Made by a program: the position numbers and the translations under genes. From contig DATGIN010000301.1 of NCBI GenBank assembly GCA_035295705.1, positions 1 through 26,191 of the forward strand: a stretch of 26,191 nucleotides of DNA, read 5' to 3'. Under the pieces are notes generated by a model. That model did no database searches, had not been told where the DNA came from, and worked only from the letters and a program-made list of their open reading frames with translations. This DNA comes from Poindextera sp035295705. GTDB lineage: Bacteria > Pseudomonadota > Alphaproteobacteria > Caulobacterales > Caulobacteraceae. Positions 1 to 8,810 of the stretch are shown in pieces (positions within the stretch are counted from its first letter, which is position 1; every line of letters begins with the position of its first letter).

Positions 1-681
1 GGCGTCTGGGCGCTGTTCGCCCGCTTCGGCCAGGTGCTCGGCTGGCGGTTCGGCGACATCTGCATCTTCTACGCGGTGGTGACCTTCACCTTCGCGATCG
101 CCGACACCATCACGCGCGGCTTCGACATCTTCGGGACCGAGTATGTGCGCACCGGCGCCTTCGACCGTCTGCTGCTCCGACCGTTGCCGACGGCCTTCCA
201 GTTGCTCGGCCACGAGGTGCGGCTCTCCCGCGTCGGCCGTTTTGTCGAGTCGATGCTGGTGTTCGTGATCGGGGCGAGCCTCCTGCACTGGACCTTCGGG
301 CCGGCCGCGGTCCCGCTTTTGATCTGGGCGGTGATCGGCGGTGCGGCGCTCTTTTCAGGCATCATGATCCTTTCGGCGACGCTGGCCTTCTGGACCGTCG
401 AGAGCCTCGAGATCGTCAACGTCATCAGCTATGGCGGCGTCGAGGCGGCGCAGTACCCGCTGAACATCTATGCCGCCTGGCTGCGCGAGTTCCTGATCTT
501 CGTCATTCCCATCGCATGCGTCGCCTACTTCCCCGTGGTCGCGGCGCTCGGCCGGCCGGATCCGCTCGGCGCTCCCTTCTGGCTCATGGCCGCCAGCCCC
601 GCCGTCGGCTTCCTCTTTCTCGGCGTCTGCCTCTGGATCTTCGGCTTCGGCGTGCGCCGCTACACTTCGACCGGAAGCTGA
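1..681 (+). CDS. ABC-2 family transporter permease (5' end outside window)
   Basis: The reading frame is open from base 1, so the true start lies upstream and 226 residues are visible. Several hydrophobic stretches alternate with short loops (around VLVFVIGASLLHW, GAALFSGIMILSATLAFW, FLIFVIPIACVAYFPVV and AVGFLFLGVCLWIFGFGV), as expected of an inner-membrane permease. The segment around FDRLLLRPLPTAFQLLGHEV resembles the COG3694/DUF990 group of ABC-2 permeases, which usually pair with a second permease and an ATPase; those partners would lie upstream, outside the window. The substrate cannot be told. It ends 19 bases before the convergent phosphoesterase gene, with no recognisable terminator between. 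Confidence is high for the permease class and low for any specific role. Confidence 0.85.
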   Translation, partial: GVWALFARFGQVLGWRFGDICIFYAVVTFTFAIADTITRGFDIFGTEYVRTGAFDRLLLRPLPTAFQLLGHEVRLSRVGRFVESMLVFVIGASLLHWTFGPAAVPLLIWAVIGGAALFSGIMILSATLAFWTVESLEIVNVISYGGVEAAQYPLNIYAAWLREFLIFVIPIACVAYFPVVAALGRPDPLGAPFWLMAASPAVGFLFLGVCLWIFGFGVRRYTSTGS

Positions 682-700
682 GCGGCGGGCGAAAAGAGAG

Positions 701-2119
701 CTATCGTCGGGCGCGCTGGCGGAGCCAGCGCTCGACGGCCGCGCGCGCATCCTGGCCGGTGTCGACGCCGCCCGGAACCAGCGCCTGCGCCACGAAGTCC
801 GTCGTCCCCACCGTGTAGGTCTTGGCCGGATCGAGATCGGCGGGCGCGATCGTTGCGTGCATCAGACCGCCGATGGGGCTGGTCTTGCCGATCACCGCCG
901 CAAGCTGGCCGCCGGTGAGCTGACCCCGCCACACGGTGTCGTGGAACGGAACGATGGCGTGGACCTGATAGCGGGTGACCTTCGCGCTGCGGAAACTCTC
1001 GAACATCGCGCCCTCCGGCTGCAGCCCGACGTCCGCGCCGGCCGCCGCCTTCCAGGCCTCGGCGAGATCGACCGCCGTCATCCGGGTTCGCTCCGCGGGC
1101 GTGGCGCCGACCGCATCTAGGGTTCCGACGACCACGTCCAGCGGGTGCGCGTAGCGCTCCACCAGGGCGGCCACGTCCGGGCTCGGCGGGATCGCGGCGT
1201 CGACCGGAACGAGCTCGTCGGCGGCCCGGCTAATGCGCCAGCCGCTTGCCTTGTCGCCCGTCATCGTCAGGGCGAGCACGCCCAGGCGCACCCCGAACTC
1301 GCCGTCCTGCACGATCGTTATCGGCTGGCCGTCGAGGTTGCCCTGGATCACCGGCGTGTAAAGGTAGGTGTGGGAGTCGCCGCCGATGATCGCGTCGATG
1401 CCGCGCGTGTTCTTCGCCAGCCGCACGTCGTCGGGCACGCCAATGTGGGTCACGGCGATGACAATATCCGCCTCGGCGCGCGCGCGAGGGATCCAGGTCT
1501 TCGCCGCCTCGACCGGATCCGTGAACGTCAGCCCCTTGGTCTGCGGATAGCTCTGCGAGCGGGGCGCCGTGAGGCCGAGGAACGCGATGCGCACCTGACC
1601 TACCCGTTCCACCACATAGGGCTTCACCCCCGGAAGAAGATCGCCCTTGGAGTCGGTGACGTTGGCGCAGATCCAGGGGAAGCGGGAGAGACGGATGAGC
1701 CTTTGCAGGTCCGCCTGCGCCCCACGCCAATCCCTGATGTCCGCCGCGTCCTTTAGCTTGAACTCGTTGTTGCCGACCGCGGCGAGGTCGTATCCGATCA
1801 TGTTCATGGCGGCGATCTCGTCGACGCCCTCGTATTCGGTCGCCAGCGGACCGCGCGTTGTCGTGTCGCCGGAATCGACCACCAGCACCGGCTCCGACGC
1901 GCGCCGGCGCAGCCGGCGGATCAGCGTCGCCCGCCGCGCCGCACCGCCGGTGTCGCAATGCTCGTCCTTGGTCTTGGCGACCTCGACGTAACAGAACGAG
2001 CGCAGGTGACCGTGGATGTCGTTGTCGTGCAGGATCAGCAACGACTGCGTGGCGCCCAGCGCATCGCCCGCGAACGCGAGCGCCAGCGCGACGCCCAAGA
2101 CCGACCAAACGCGCTTCAT
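701..2119 (-). CDS. Secreted metallophosphoesterase / 5'-nucleotidase family protein
   Basis: A 472-residue protein starting at the ATG whose complement is at 2117-2119. This start is chosen because it is followed by a good signal peptide (MKR, hydrophobic core, cleavage near ALGA, residues about 1-23); the frame stays open much further upstream, but that part overlaps mutL and is not coding. Metallophosphoesterase motifs appear in order: HDNDIHGH (31-38), VDSGD (81-85), GNNEF (116-120), THIG (224-227) and GGDSHT (246-251). From about residue 330 follows a 5'-nucleotidase C-terminal-like domain. The family hydrolyses nucleotides or related phosphoesters in the periplasm using two metal ions. 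The third motif reads GNNEF where GNHE/GNHD is usual, so the catalytic His is replaced by Asn. The gene is divergent from mutL. Confidence 0.88.
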   Translation of the reverse strand: MKRVWSVLGVALALAFAGDALGATQSLLILHDNDIHGHLRSFCYVEVAKTKDEHCDTGGAARRATLIRRLRRRASEPVLVVDSGDTTTRGPLATEYEGVDEIAAMNMIGYDLAAVGNNEFKLKDAADIRDWRGAQADLQRLIRLSRFPWICANVTDSKGDLLPGVKPYVVERVGQVRIAFLGLTAPRSQSYPQTKGLTFTDPVEAAKTWIPRARAEADIVIAVTHIGVPDDVRLAKNTRGIDAIIGGDSHTYLYTPVIQGNLDGQPITIVQDGEFGVRLGVLALTMTGDKASGWRISRAADELVPVDAAIPPSPDVAALVERYAHPLDVVVGTLDAVGATPAERTRMTAVDLAEAWKAAAGADVGLQPEGAMFESFRSAKVTRYQVHAIVPFHDTVWRGQLTGGQLAAVIGKTSPIGGLMHATIAPADLDPAKTYTVGTTDFVAQALVPGGVDTGQDARAAVERWLRQRARR

Positions 2120-2239
2120 CGAACCCCACCCTTCGCCCGGGAGCTTCTTAGGATGGAGTGTGGGGCGGCGCCAAACAGAGAGGGACGGAGCAGCCTTCAG
2201 GCGCGCCCCGCCCTCCGGAATCGCGCTAGGGTCGGCGGC

Positions 2240-4033
2240 ATGCCGATCCGCCGCCTGCCGCCGGAGACCGTCAACCGCATCGCCGCCGGCGAGGTGGTCG
2301 AGCGGCCGGCGAGCGCGGTCAAGGAGCTCGTCGAGAACGCCATCGACGCCGGCGCGCGACGCATCGAGGTGCAGGCCGACGGCGGCGGGTTGACCCGCAT
2401 CCTGGTCGCCGACGACGGCGCCGGCCTTGCGCCAGATGAGCTGCCGCTGGCGCTCGAGCGGCACGCCACGTCCAAGCTCGTCGCGGACGCCGACGGCGGC
2501 TTCGATCTCGTGCGCATCGGCACGCTGGGTTTTCGCGGCGAGGCATTGCCGTCGATCGCCTCGGTCTCCCGGTTGGCGCTCTCGGCCCGCGCCGCCGGCG
2601 CGGCCGAGGCGTTCGCCGTCGAGAGCGACGCCGGCGCGACCAGCGGCGTCCGCCCGGCTGCGTTCGCCGGCGCGTCCGGCGCGCGCGTCGAGGTGCGCGA
2701 CCTCTTCTACGCCACCCCGGCGCGGCTCAAGTTCATGAAGTCCGAGCGCGCAGAGGCGATGGCGATCAGCGAGGAGGTCAAGCGCCAGGCGATGGCGCAC
2801 GAAGACGTTGCCTTCTCGCTCGACATCGACGGCCGCCGCGCGCTGCGCCTCCCGGCCGATTCCGCAGGGCCGGAGGGCCGGCTGAAGCGCCTCGCCCAGG
2901 TGCTGGGCGGCGACTTCGAAGCCAATGCGCTGAGGATCGAGCAGGAGCGCGAGGGGGTGCGCCTTTCCGGCTACGCCGGCTTGCCCACCTATTCACGCGG
3001 GAACGCCGCGCACCAGTACCTGTTCGTGAACGGCCGTCCGGTGCGCGACCGGCTGCTCGCCGGCGCGCTGCGCGCCGCCTATGCCGACTTCCTCGCCCGC
3101 GACCGGCATCCGACCGCGGCGCTATACGTCGACCTGCCGTTCGACGCGGTCGACATCAACGTGCATCCGGCCAAAGCCGAAGTGCGCTTCCGCGACCCGG
3201 CGCTGGTGCGCGGCCTGATCGTCGGCGCGCTTCGCCACGCGCTCGCCGGCGCCGGGCATCGCGCCTCGACCACGGTGGCCGCGGCCGCGCTGGGCGGCTT
3301 CCGGCTCGGCGCCAGTCCGCGCGGCTTCTCTGCCTGGAGCGCCGGGGGCTGGTTGGCCGAGGCGCCCAACCTGCCGGGCCTGGCCGAGCCCTCGGCGCGC
3401 GCCGAGCCGGCTTTCGAGCCCGGCGCCTCCGCCGAGATCATCGACCCCACCGCCTTCCCGCTGGGCGCGGCCCGAGCCCAGGTGCACGAAACCTACATCG
3501 TCGCTCAGACCTCGGACGGAATCGTCATCGTCGACCAGCACGCCGCTCACGAGCGCCTGGTCTACGAGCGGATGAAGGCGGAGCTCGAGGCGGGCGGCGT
3601 GCAGCGGCAGGTGCTGCTCGTCCCCGCCGTGGTGGAACTCGATCCGGCCGAGGCGGATCGCGTCGGGCGCGCCGCCGACGAGCTTGCGGCCCTCGGCCTC
3701 GTCCTCGAGCCGTTCGGGCCGGGGGCGGTGCTGGTGCGCGAGACGCCGGCGCTGCTGGGCGAGGTCGATGCGGCCGGCCTCGTCCGCGACATCGCAGACG
3801 ATCTTGCGGAGAACGGCGCGGCGCTCGTGCTGGCCGAGCGCCTGCAGGCCGTCTGCTCGACCATGGCGTGCCACGGCTCGGTGCGCGCCGGCCGCCGGTT
3901 GGCGGCGGCCGAGATGAATGCCCTGCTGCGGCAGATGGAGGCGACGCCCCACTCGGGCCAGTGCAACCATGGCCGGCCGACCTATGTCGAGCTTAAGCTG
4001 GCCGACATCGAGCGGCTGTTCGGGCGCAGATAG
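2240..4033 (+). CDS. mutL: DNA mismatch repair protein MutL
   Basis: A 597-residue protein. The chosen ATG gives the canonical MutL N-terminus (MPIRRLPPETVNRIAAGEVV). The GHKL ATPase motifs are intact: ENAIDAGA (32-39), DDGAG (58-62), RHATSK (74-79) and GFRGEAL (97-103). A shorter, Ala/Gly-rich linker lies around residues 340-415. The C-terminal dimerisation/endonuclease domain has the metal-binding motif DQHA(X)2E(X)4E at 432-443, ACHGS at 543-547 and CNHGRP at 575-580. MutL couples MutS mismatch recognition to strand incision; a protein with these motifs is expected to nick DNA itself, as in bacteria without MutH. The gene stands alone, with the nucleotidase gene divergent 120 bases upstream and a methyltransferase gene downstream on the same strand. 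Confidence 0.97.
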   Translation: MPIRRLPPETVNRIAAGEVVERPASAVKELVENAIDAGARRIEVQADGGGLTRILVADDGAGLAPDELPLALERHATSKLVADADGGFDLVRIGTLGFRGEALPSIASVSRLALSARAAGAAEAFAVESDAGATSGVRPAAFAGASGARVEVRDLFYATPARLKFMKSERAEAMAISEEVKRQAMAHEDVAFSLDIDGRRALRLPADSAGPEGRLKRLAQVLGGDFEANALRIEQEREGVRLSGYAGLPTYSRGNAAHQYLFVNGRPVRDRLLAGALRAAYADFLARDRHPTAALYVDLPFDAVDINVHPAKAEVRFRDPALVRGLIVGALRHALAGAGHRASTTVAAAALGGFRLGASPRGFSAWSAGGWLAEAPNLPGLAEPSARAEPAFEPGASAEIIDPTAFPLGAARAQVHETYIVAQTSDGIVIVDQHAAHERLVYERMKAELEAGGVQRQVLLVPAVVELDPAEADRVGRAADELAALGLVLEPFGPGAVLVRETPALLGEVDAAGLVRDIADDLAENGAALVLAERLQAVCSTMACHGSVRAGRRLAAAEMNALLRQMEATPHSGQCNHGRPTYVELKLADIERLFGRR

Positions 4034-4103
4034 GGCCGATGAACCGACCCGGTGTTTCGCTTTTGTTCTATGCGTCGGCGCGCGGGATGCTAAAGCTTCG
4101 CCC

Positions 4104-4958
4104 ATGCAGACTGGCCAGCCCAGCCGAACCGCGCTCGCCGCCGCACGCCACCGCGCAGCGCACCAGCTACTCGAGCATCGGCGCGTCTTTTCGGATCCCC
4201 TGGCGGTCAAGATCCTGGGCGAGAGCGCCGAGGCCGTTGCGGCTGAGGCCCGCGCGCACGTTGAGCGGCGGGCCATGCGCCTCTTTATCGCGGCCCGCAG
4301 CCGCTTCGCCGAGGACGCCCTCGCCAGCGCCGTAAGCCGCGGCGTCGACCAGTTCGTGGTGCTTGGCGCAGGTCTCGACACCTTCGCCTATCGCAATCCG
4401 CATCCGGACCTTCGGGTGTTCGAGGTCGATCACCCGGCGACGCAAGCCTGGAAGCGTGAGCGGCTGGCCGCGGCCGGAATCGCAACACCGCCCAGCGCCC
4501 GCTTCGCCGCCGTCGACTTCGAGCGCGTCGGCCTGGCAGAGGGGCTGGCGAAAGCGGGGTTCGACGCTGGCGCGCCGGCCGTCTTCAGCTGGCTGGGCGT
4601 CGTGGTCTACCTGACCGAGCAGGCGGTCTTCGACACGTTGCAGTTCATCGCCGGCATGCCGGCCGGCAGCGAGGTGGTGCTCAGCTATTCGGACCCGCCG
4701 GCGTCGATGCCGGCGGCTCAGGCGGCCGCTTACGGGCGCCGGGCCGCCCGGGTCCAGGCGCTCGGAGAGCGCTGGCGCACGCAGTTCGAGCCGGCGCGGC
4801 TGCACGCGCGCCTGAAAGCGCTCGGTTTCAACGAGATCCAGGACCTCGGCCCGACGGAGATCGACGTGCTCTACTTCGAAGCCCGGCCGGGCATGGCCGA
4901 GCGCAAAGGCGGACGCCTGCTGCGCGCGCGGGTCGGCAGGACCGCCTCAGGCCGCTGA
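4104..4958 (+). CDS. Class I SAM-dependent methyltransferase (leucine carboxyl methyltransferase-like, TIGR00027 type)
   Basis: A 284-residue protein starting at an ATG 70 bases after mutL. The SAM-binding motif I is FVVLGAGLDTFAYR (84-97), followed by the acidic ribose-binding segment FEVDHP (106-111). This combination, with the N-terminal FSDPLA segment (29-34), marks the PPM1/LCM family, which is abundant in actinobacteria and present in many other bacteria, mostly with unknown substrates. No signal peptide is visible, so it should be cytosolic. Its last 12 bases overlap the 3' end of rsmD on the other strand. Cotranscription with mutL is possible from the spacing and orientation but not proven; no functional link to repair is implied. 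Confidence 0.85.
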   Translation: MQTGQPSRTALAAARHRAAHQLLEHRRVFSDPLAVKILGESAEAVAAEARAHVERRAMRLFIAARSRFAEDALASAVSRGVDQFVVLGAGLDTFAYRNPHPDLRVFEVDHPATQAWKRERLAAAGIATPPSARFAAVDFERVGLAEGLAKAGFDAGAPAVFSWLGVVVYLTEQAVFDTLQFIAGMPAGSEVVLSYSDPPASMPAAQAAAYGRRAARVQALGERWRTQFEPARLHARLKALGFNEIQDLGPTEIDVLYFEARPGMAERKGGRLLRARVGRTASGR

Positions 4959-5528
4959 CCAGCGAAACACCTCCGTTTTCGCAGCGCCATAGCGGCGGCC
5001 GGCGAGCCGCTCGAAGCCCTCTATCTCAATCGCCGGCTCTCGTTGGCCGCGTTCGAGCACGCAGAGGGCGCCAGGCGTCAGCCAGCCGCCGTCGGCGAGC
5101 CCGCGGAGCGCGCGCTCGCCCATCCCGCCGCCATACGGGGGATCGAGCAGCGCCAGCCCGAAAGGCCCGACGCCGGCCCTGGCGCTGGGCCCCAGCGCGG
5201 TCGCGTCCCGACGCAGGATGCGGCTGCGGCCGGCGAGCGAGCCGCTGGGATCGAGCGCGTCAAGGTTGTCGCGGATCGAAGCGCGCGCCTGTTCGTCCGC
5301 CTCGACGAAAACACACAGCGCTGCGCCCCGCGAAAGCGCCTCCAGGCCGAGCGCGCCCGAGCCGGCGAAGAGGTCGATGACGGCCACGCCCGACAGGCCG
5401 GGCGACCAGGCGGCATGCTCCAGCTGGTTGAATATGGCCTCGCGCGCGCGATCGGAGGTCGGGCGTGTGGCCGCGCCCGCCGGCGCCCGGATCGTCCGTC
5501 CGCGGAAGGCGCCGCCGACTATGCGCAC
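4947..5528 (-). CDS. rsmD: 16S rRNA (guanine(966)-N(2))-methyltransferase RsmD
   Basis: A 193-residue protein. The start is taken as the GTG at 5526-5528 because it yields the family N-terminus RIVGGAFRGR; no in-frame ATG fits and the Shine-Dalgarno region is weak. RPTSDR lies at 22-27, motif I FAGSGALGLEALSRGA at 54-69 and the catalytic DPPY at 129-132. RsmD methylates G966 of 16S rRNA in the 30S subunit using SAM. Its 3' end overlaps the convergent methyltransferase gene by 12 bases, and its 5' end is 99 bases from the divergent S9 peptidase gene. Length and motifs are normal for the family. Confidence 0.95.
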   Translation of the reverse strand: MRIVGGAFRGRTIRAPAGAATRPTSDRAREAIFNQLEHAAWSPGLSGVAVIDLFAGSGALGLEALSRGAALCVFVEADEQARASIRDNLDALDPSGSLAGRSRILRRDATALGPSARAGVGPFGLALLDPPYGGGMGERALRGLADGGWLTPGALCVLERGQREPAIEIEGFERLAGRRYGAAKTEVFRWSAA

Positions 5529-5627
5529 CGGTGAAATCGCCTGCGGCGGCGAGCCGCCGCCGACCGCCGTATTGACGCAGCGTCCCGCAACCGGAAGATG
5601 GCGCCGCCGTTCGGGGGAGTCCGCCCA

Positions 5628-7616
5628 ATGTTCCGCGTCTTCAGCCTCATCGTCGCCGCCGCCTGCCTTGTGCTCGCCACACGTTCCGCCGCCGCTCCGC
5701 CGCTCGAGGCGTACGGCCATCTGCCGGCGGTCGAGGCGATGAGCCTGTCGCCGTCGGGCGACCGCCTGGCCTTCATTGGCGTCAACGGCGAGCAGCGCAA
5801 ACTCTATGTCGGAACCACCGAGGGCAAGGCGCTGCTGCAGGCGGCGACCGGCACCGCCAAGGTGCGGGGCCTGGTGTGGGCCGGCGACGACCACCTGCTG
5901 GTGCTGACCAGCGCGACGATCCCCATGGTTGGGTTCACCACTGAGCGCCTCGAGCTCTACACGATCGTTGCGATCGATGTCCCGGCGCACAAGAGCGTCG
6001 TGCTCCTGAGCGACGCCAACAAGTTCGTGCCCTACGCTTTCGGCTACAACGGCGTCGCCCAGGTCGGCGGACGCTGGTACGCCTACCTTGGCGTGCTCGT
6101 GCGCGAGAACGGTCGCGGCGAGCAGAAGTGGATCGAGAACGAAGCGCCGGATCTCTATCGGGTCGACGTGGATACGGGCGATGCCGTGAAGGTCGCCGCC
6201 GGCGGCGATACGCTCGGGGACTGGCTGGTCGATCCGGCCAACGGGCAGGTGATTGCGCGGACGACCTACGACCAACGCTCGAGCGAGTGGCGGGTGATAG
6301 CCGGCGCCGAAGGCGGACTCGTCCTGGCGTCAGGGCGCGGAAAGTACGGCGGGGCCGAACTCCATCGCGGCCGCACGCCCGACGAGGTTCTGATCGGCGA
6401 GCCGCGCGAGGACGGCGGCACCAGCTGGCAGGACATGTCTCTGAGCGGCCGCGCGGTCGGCGCGGCGCTGGACGGAGACACGATCAGGCAGCCGATCTTC
6501 GACGAGACCACGCACCTTTGGATCGGGTCGGAGCTCACTGGGGACCGGCAGGAAGTCAGCATGTTCGCGCCCGATCGCGAAGCGCGGGTGCAGGCGCTCT
6601 TGAAGGCCTTCCCGGACAAGACGGTCATGCTCGAGTCCGCCGACGCGGACTTCAGCCACCTGATCGCCTTCACCAGCGGGACCGCCGACTCCGGGACGCA
6701 CTACCTGGTCGACATGCGGACCGGGCATGCCGATGCGCTCGGCTATGACTATCCGACGATCGGGCCAGCCGACGTCGGCACGATCGAAATGATCGACTAC
6801 AAGGCGGCCGACGGCATGCAGCTGCATGGGGTGCTCGACCTGCCCGCGGGGCGCGAGGCCAAGAACCTGCCGGTCGTCGTCCTCCCACATGGGGGACCGC
6901 AGGTGCGCGACTACCCGACCTTCGACTGGTGGACGGAAGCCTTCGCCTCGCGCGGGTATGCGGTCTTCCGGCCGAACTACCGCGGCTCGGGCGACCTCGG
7001 CACGCCGTTCCGCAACGCCGGCTTTGGCCAGTGGGGCCGCAAGATGGAGACCGACATCACCGACGGCCTTGCCGAGCTGGCCCACCGCGGCATCGTGGAT
7101 CCGAAACGCGCGTGCATCGTCGGATGGAGCTATGGCGGCTACGCCTCGCTGGCCGGCGTGACGGTGCAGAACGGCTTTTACCGTTGCGCTGTCGCCGGCG
7201 GCGCCGTCTCGCACCCGGGCGAGATGATCGACAGAGCGCGCGGCGAGACTACGGACTCGTCCGAGCGGTACTGGGAAGACTATATGGGCGCGAAAAGCGC
7301 GACGCAGACCCAGCTGCCCGACATCACGCCCGTGACCCTGGCCCGGCGGGCCGACGCTCCGATCCTCTTGATCCATGGACGCGACGACACGGTCGTTCCC
7401 ATGGTGCAGGAGCGCGAGATGGAGGCTGCGCTGAGGGGCGCGGGCAAACCGGTCGAGGTCCTTATCCTGCCGACCTCCGACCACTGGCTGCTGCACGAAG
7501 ACGCCCGTGAGCAGGTGGTCAAGGCGTCGGTCGAGTTCGTCGAGAAGTACAACCCGCCGGATGCGGCGCCGCCTCAGACGCAGGCGCAGGTCAGCTCCGC
7601 CAGCGCAGTACGGTAG
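5628..7616 (+). CDS. Secreted S9 family peptidase (prolyl oligopeptidase / acylaminoacyl-peptidase type)
   Basis: A 662-residue protein. An ATG exists ten codons earlier, but the ATG at 5628 is preceded by GGGGGAG at 5613-5619 and directly starts a signal peptide (MFRVFSLIVAAACLVLA..., cleavage near RSAAA), so it is preferred. Residues about 30-390 form a poorly conserved beta-propeller-like region. The C-terminal alpha/beta-hydrolase domain has HGGP, the nucleophile motif GWSYGGY with Ser501, Asp587 in HGRDDTVVP and His619 in SDHW, completing the triad. Family members cleave short peptides or N-terminal residues; a periplasmic dipeptidyl- or acyl-peptidase role is inferred. The last 26 bases overlap the convergent Rieske oxygenase gene. 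Confidence 0.92.
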   Translation: MFRVFSLIVAAACLVLATRSAAAPPLEAYGHLPAVEAMSLSPSGDRLAFIGVNGEQRKLYVGTTEGKALLQAATGTAKVRGLVWAGDDHLLVLTSATIPMVGFTTERLELYTIVAIDVPAHKSVVLLSDANKFVPYAFGYNGVAQVGGRWYAYLGVLVRENGRGEQKWIENEAPDLYRVDVDTGDAVKVAAGGDTLGDWLVDPANGQVIARTTYDQRSSEWRVIAGAEGGLVLASGRGKYGGAELHRGRTPDEVLIGEPREDGGTSWQDMSLSGRAVGAALDGDTIRQPIFDETTHLWIGSELTGDRQEVSMFAPDREARVQALLKAFPDKTVMLESADADFSHLIAFTSGTADSGTHYLVDMRTGHADALGYDYPTIGPADVGTIEMIDYKAADGMQLHGVLDLPAGREAKNLPVVVLPHGGPQVRDYPTFDWWTEAFASRGYAVFRPNYRGSGDLGTPFRNAGFGQWGRKMETDITDGLAELAHRGIVDPKRACIVGWSYGGYASLAGVTVQNGFYRCAVAGGAVSHPGEMIDRARGETTDSSERYWEDYMGAKSATQTQLPDITPVTLARRADAPILLIHGRDDTVVPMVQEREMEAALRGAGKPVEVLILPTSDHWLLHEDAREQVVKASVEFVEKYNPPDAAPPQTQAQVSSASAVR

Positions 7617-8682
7617 ACTTCACGGGATTCTGGAATGGGCGGCCGGCCGCGCGGCTCGCCGTCCACTCGCGCTTCAGCGCCTGGTACCACTTGGCCTGGG
7701 CGTCTGCATCGTCGATCCAGATCAGCGTCGGGTCTGTCGTCAGGCCCGGCTTCTGCAGGTCGACCATCGCCCCGTCCTGACGCAGGAACTTGCGCGCCCC
7801 GGCGGCGATGAAGGGCCGCAAGAGCACAAACGCCGGGTGGTCGGACCAGATGACCTGGGTGATGCGGGTGCGGCCTTCGTCCAGCGGCGTGAGACAGGTC
7901 AGCGCCAGCACCTGCCGGCGGCCGACCTCGATGTGTTCCCAGCGCAGCCCCGGCAGGCGGAAGGTGATCTCGGTCGCCGGCGCGCCGCCCAGGATCCTGT
8001 AGGCATAGGAGTTCGCCGACGGGGCGTGGCGAACCATCGCGAAGCCGGCCTCGCGCGGCTCGAACGCCTTGGCCTTCTCGTGCTGCGACGCCGCCGAGCG
8101 CCACCACCAGTTCTGATGCACGTACGGCCCGTGGGTTGGGTCCATCAGCCCCACCACCGCGTGGTCGATGTGGGCGCCGAATTCCGTGCGGTCGACGAGC
8201 TTCGGACCGCCGCCGACCACGCCGGGAAAGACGGGCGGCGGCGCGTCAGGCTCGCCACCCGCTTCGCTCCCCATCCAGAGGAAGATCAGCCCCTGGCTCT
8301 CCACCGCCGAGTAGGCGCGCACGCGGATGCGCGAGACGTCGATGTCCTGCCCGTCGACCAGGGACGGGATGGCGGCGCAGGCGCCGTCGGTGCGGTAGCG
8401 CCAGCCGTGATAGGGGCACTCGACGAGGCTCCCCTCGACGATGCGCCCCGCCGACAGGGGCGCCGCGCGATGCGGGCAGACGTCCCGCAGCGCAAAGAGC
8501 TGGCCCGCGCGCGTGCGGCCGATCACGATTGGCTCGCCCAGCATCTGGAGGCGGCGGAGCCGGCCGGGGCGCACGTCGCTGCCGAGCGCCGCGAAGTACC
8601 AGATGTCGCGCAGGAACCCGCGCCCGAAGCGGCTCGCGGCATCGGCCTTGGCGGCATTCGTGCGGACTTCGCCGTCGGGCAT
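7591..8682 (-). CDS. Rieske [2Fe-2S] aromatic-ring oxygenase, alpha subunit
   Basis: A 363-residue protein. The Rieske cluster ligands are C69-x-H71 and C89-x2-H92 (CPHR and CPYHGW), with the normal 17-residue spacing. The catalytic mononuclear-iron motif is D181-x2-H184-x4-H189, within DPTHGPYVH. The length and the GWRY..DG.C..IPS pattern after the cluster resemble VanA-type O-demethylase oxygenase components more than the larger ring dioxygenases with beta subunits; no beta subunit, ferredoxin or reductase is encoded nearby. The substrate is not predictable. The gene is divergent from an SDR dehydrogenase across a 128-base gap, an arrangement that would suit a small catabolic unit, though this is inference. 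Its 3' end overlaps the S9 peptidase gene by 26 bases. Confidence 0.92.
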   Translation of the reverse strand: MPDGEVRTNAAKADAASRFGRGFLRDIWYFAALGSDVRPGRLRRLQMLGEPIVIGRTRAGQLFALRDVCPHRAAPLSAGRIVEGSLVECPYHGWRYRTDGACAAIPSLVDGQDIDVSRIRVRAYSAVESQGLIFLWMGSEAGGEPDAPPPVFPGVVGGGPKLVDRTEFGAHIDHAVVGLMDPTHGPYVHQNWWWRSAASQHEKAKAFEPREAGFAMVRHAPSANSYAYRILGGAPATEITFRLPGLRWEHIEVGRRQVLALTCLTPLDEGRTRITQVIWSDHPAFVLLRPFIAAGARKFLRQDGAMVDLQKPGLTTDPTLIWIDDADAQAKWYQALKREWTASRAAGRPFQNPVKSTVLRWRS

Positions 8683-8810
8683 CGGCGCCTTCTAGCCTAG
8701 GTCGCAGCGCGCCGCATGTCCTTCGGTCGACCTGCCTTGACCGAGCATCGGCTGCGCGGGCAGGGTGCGCCGCCCGTCAAACGAGCGTTCTCAAAGGGAA
8801 GATCTCGCCT

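Noticed and set aside
2120..2800. N-terminal extension of the phosphoesterase frame across mutL
   Set aside because: It lies wholly antisense to mutL, and the signal peptide start at 2119 explains the protein.
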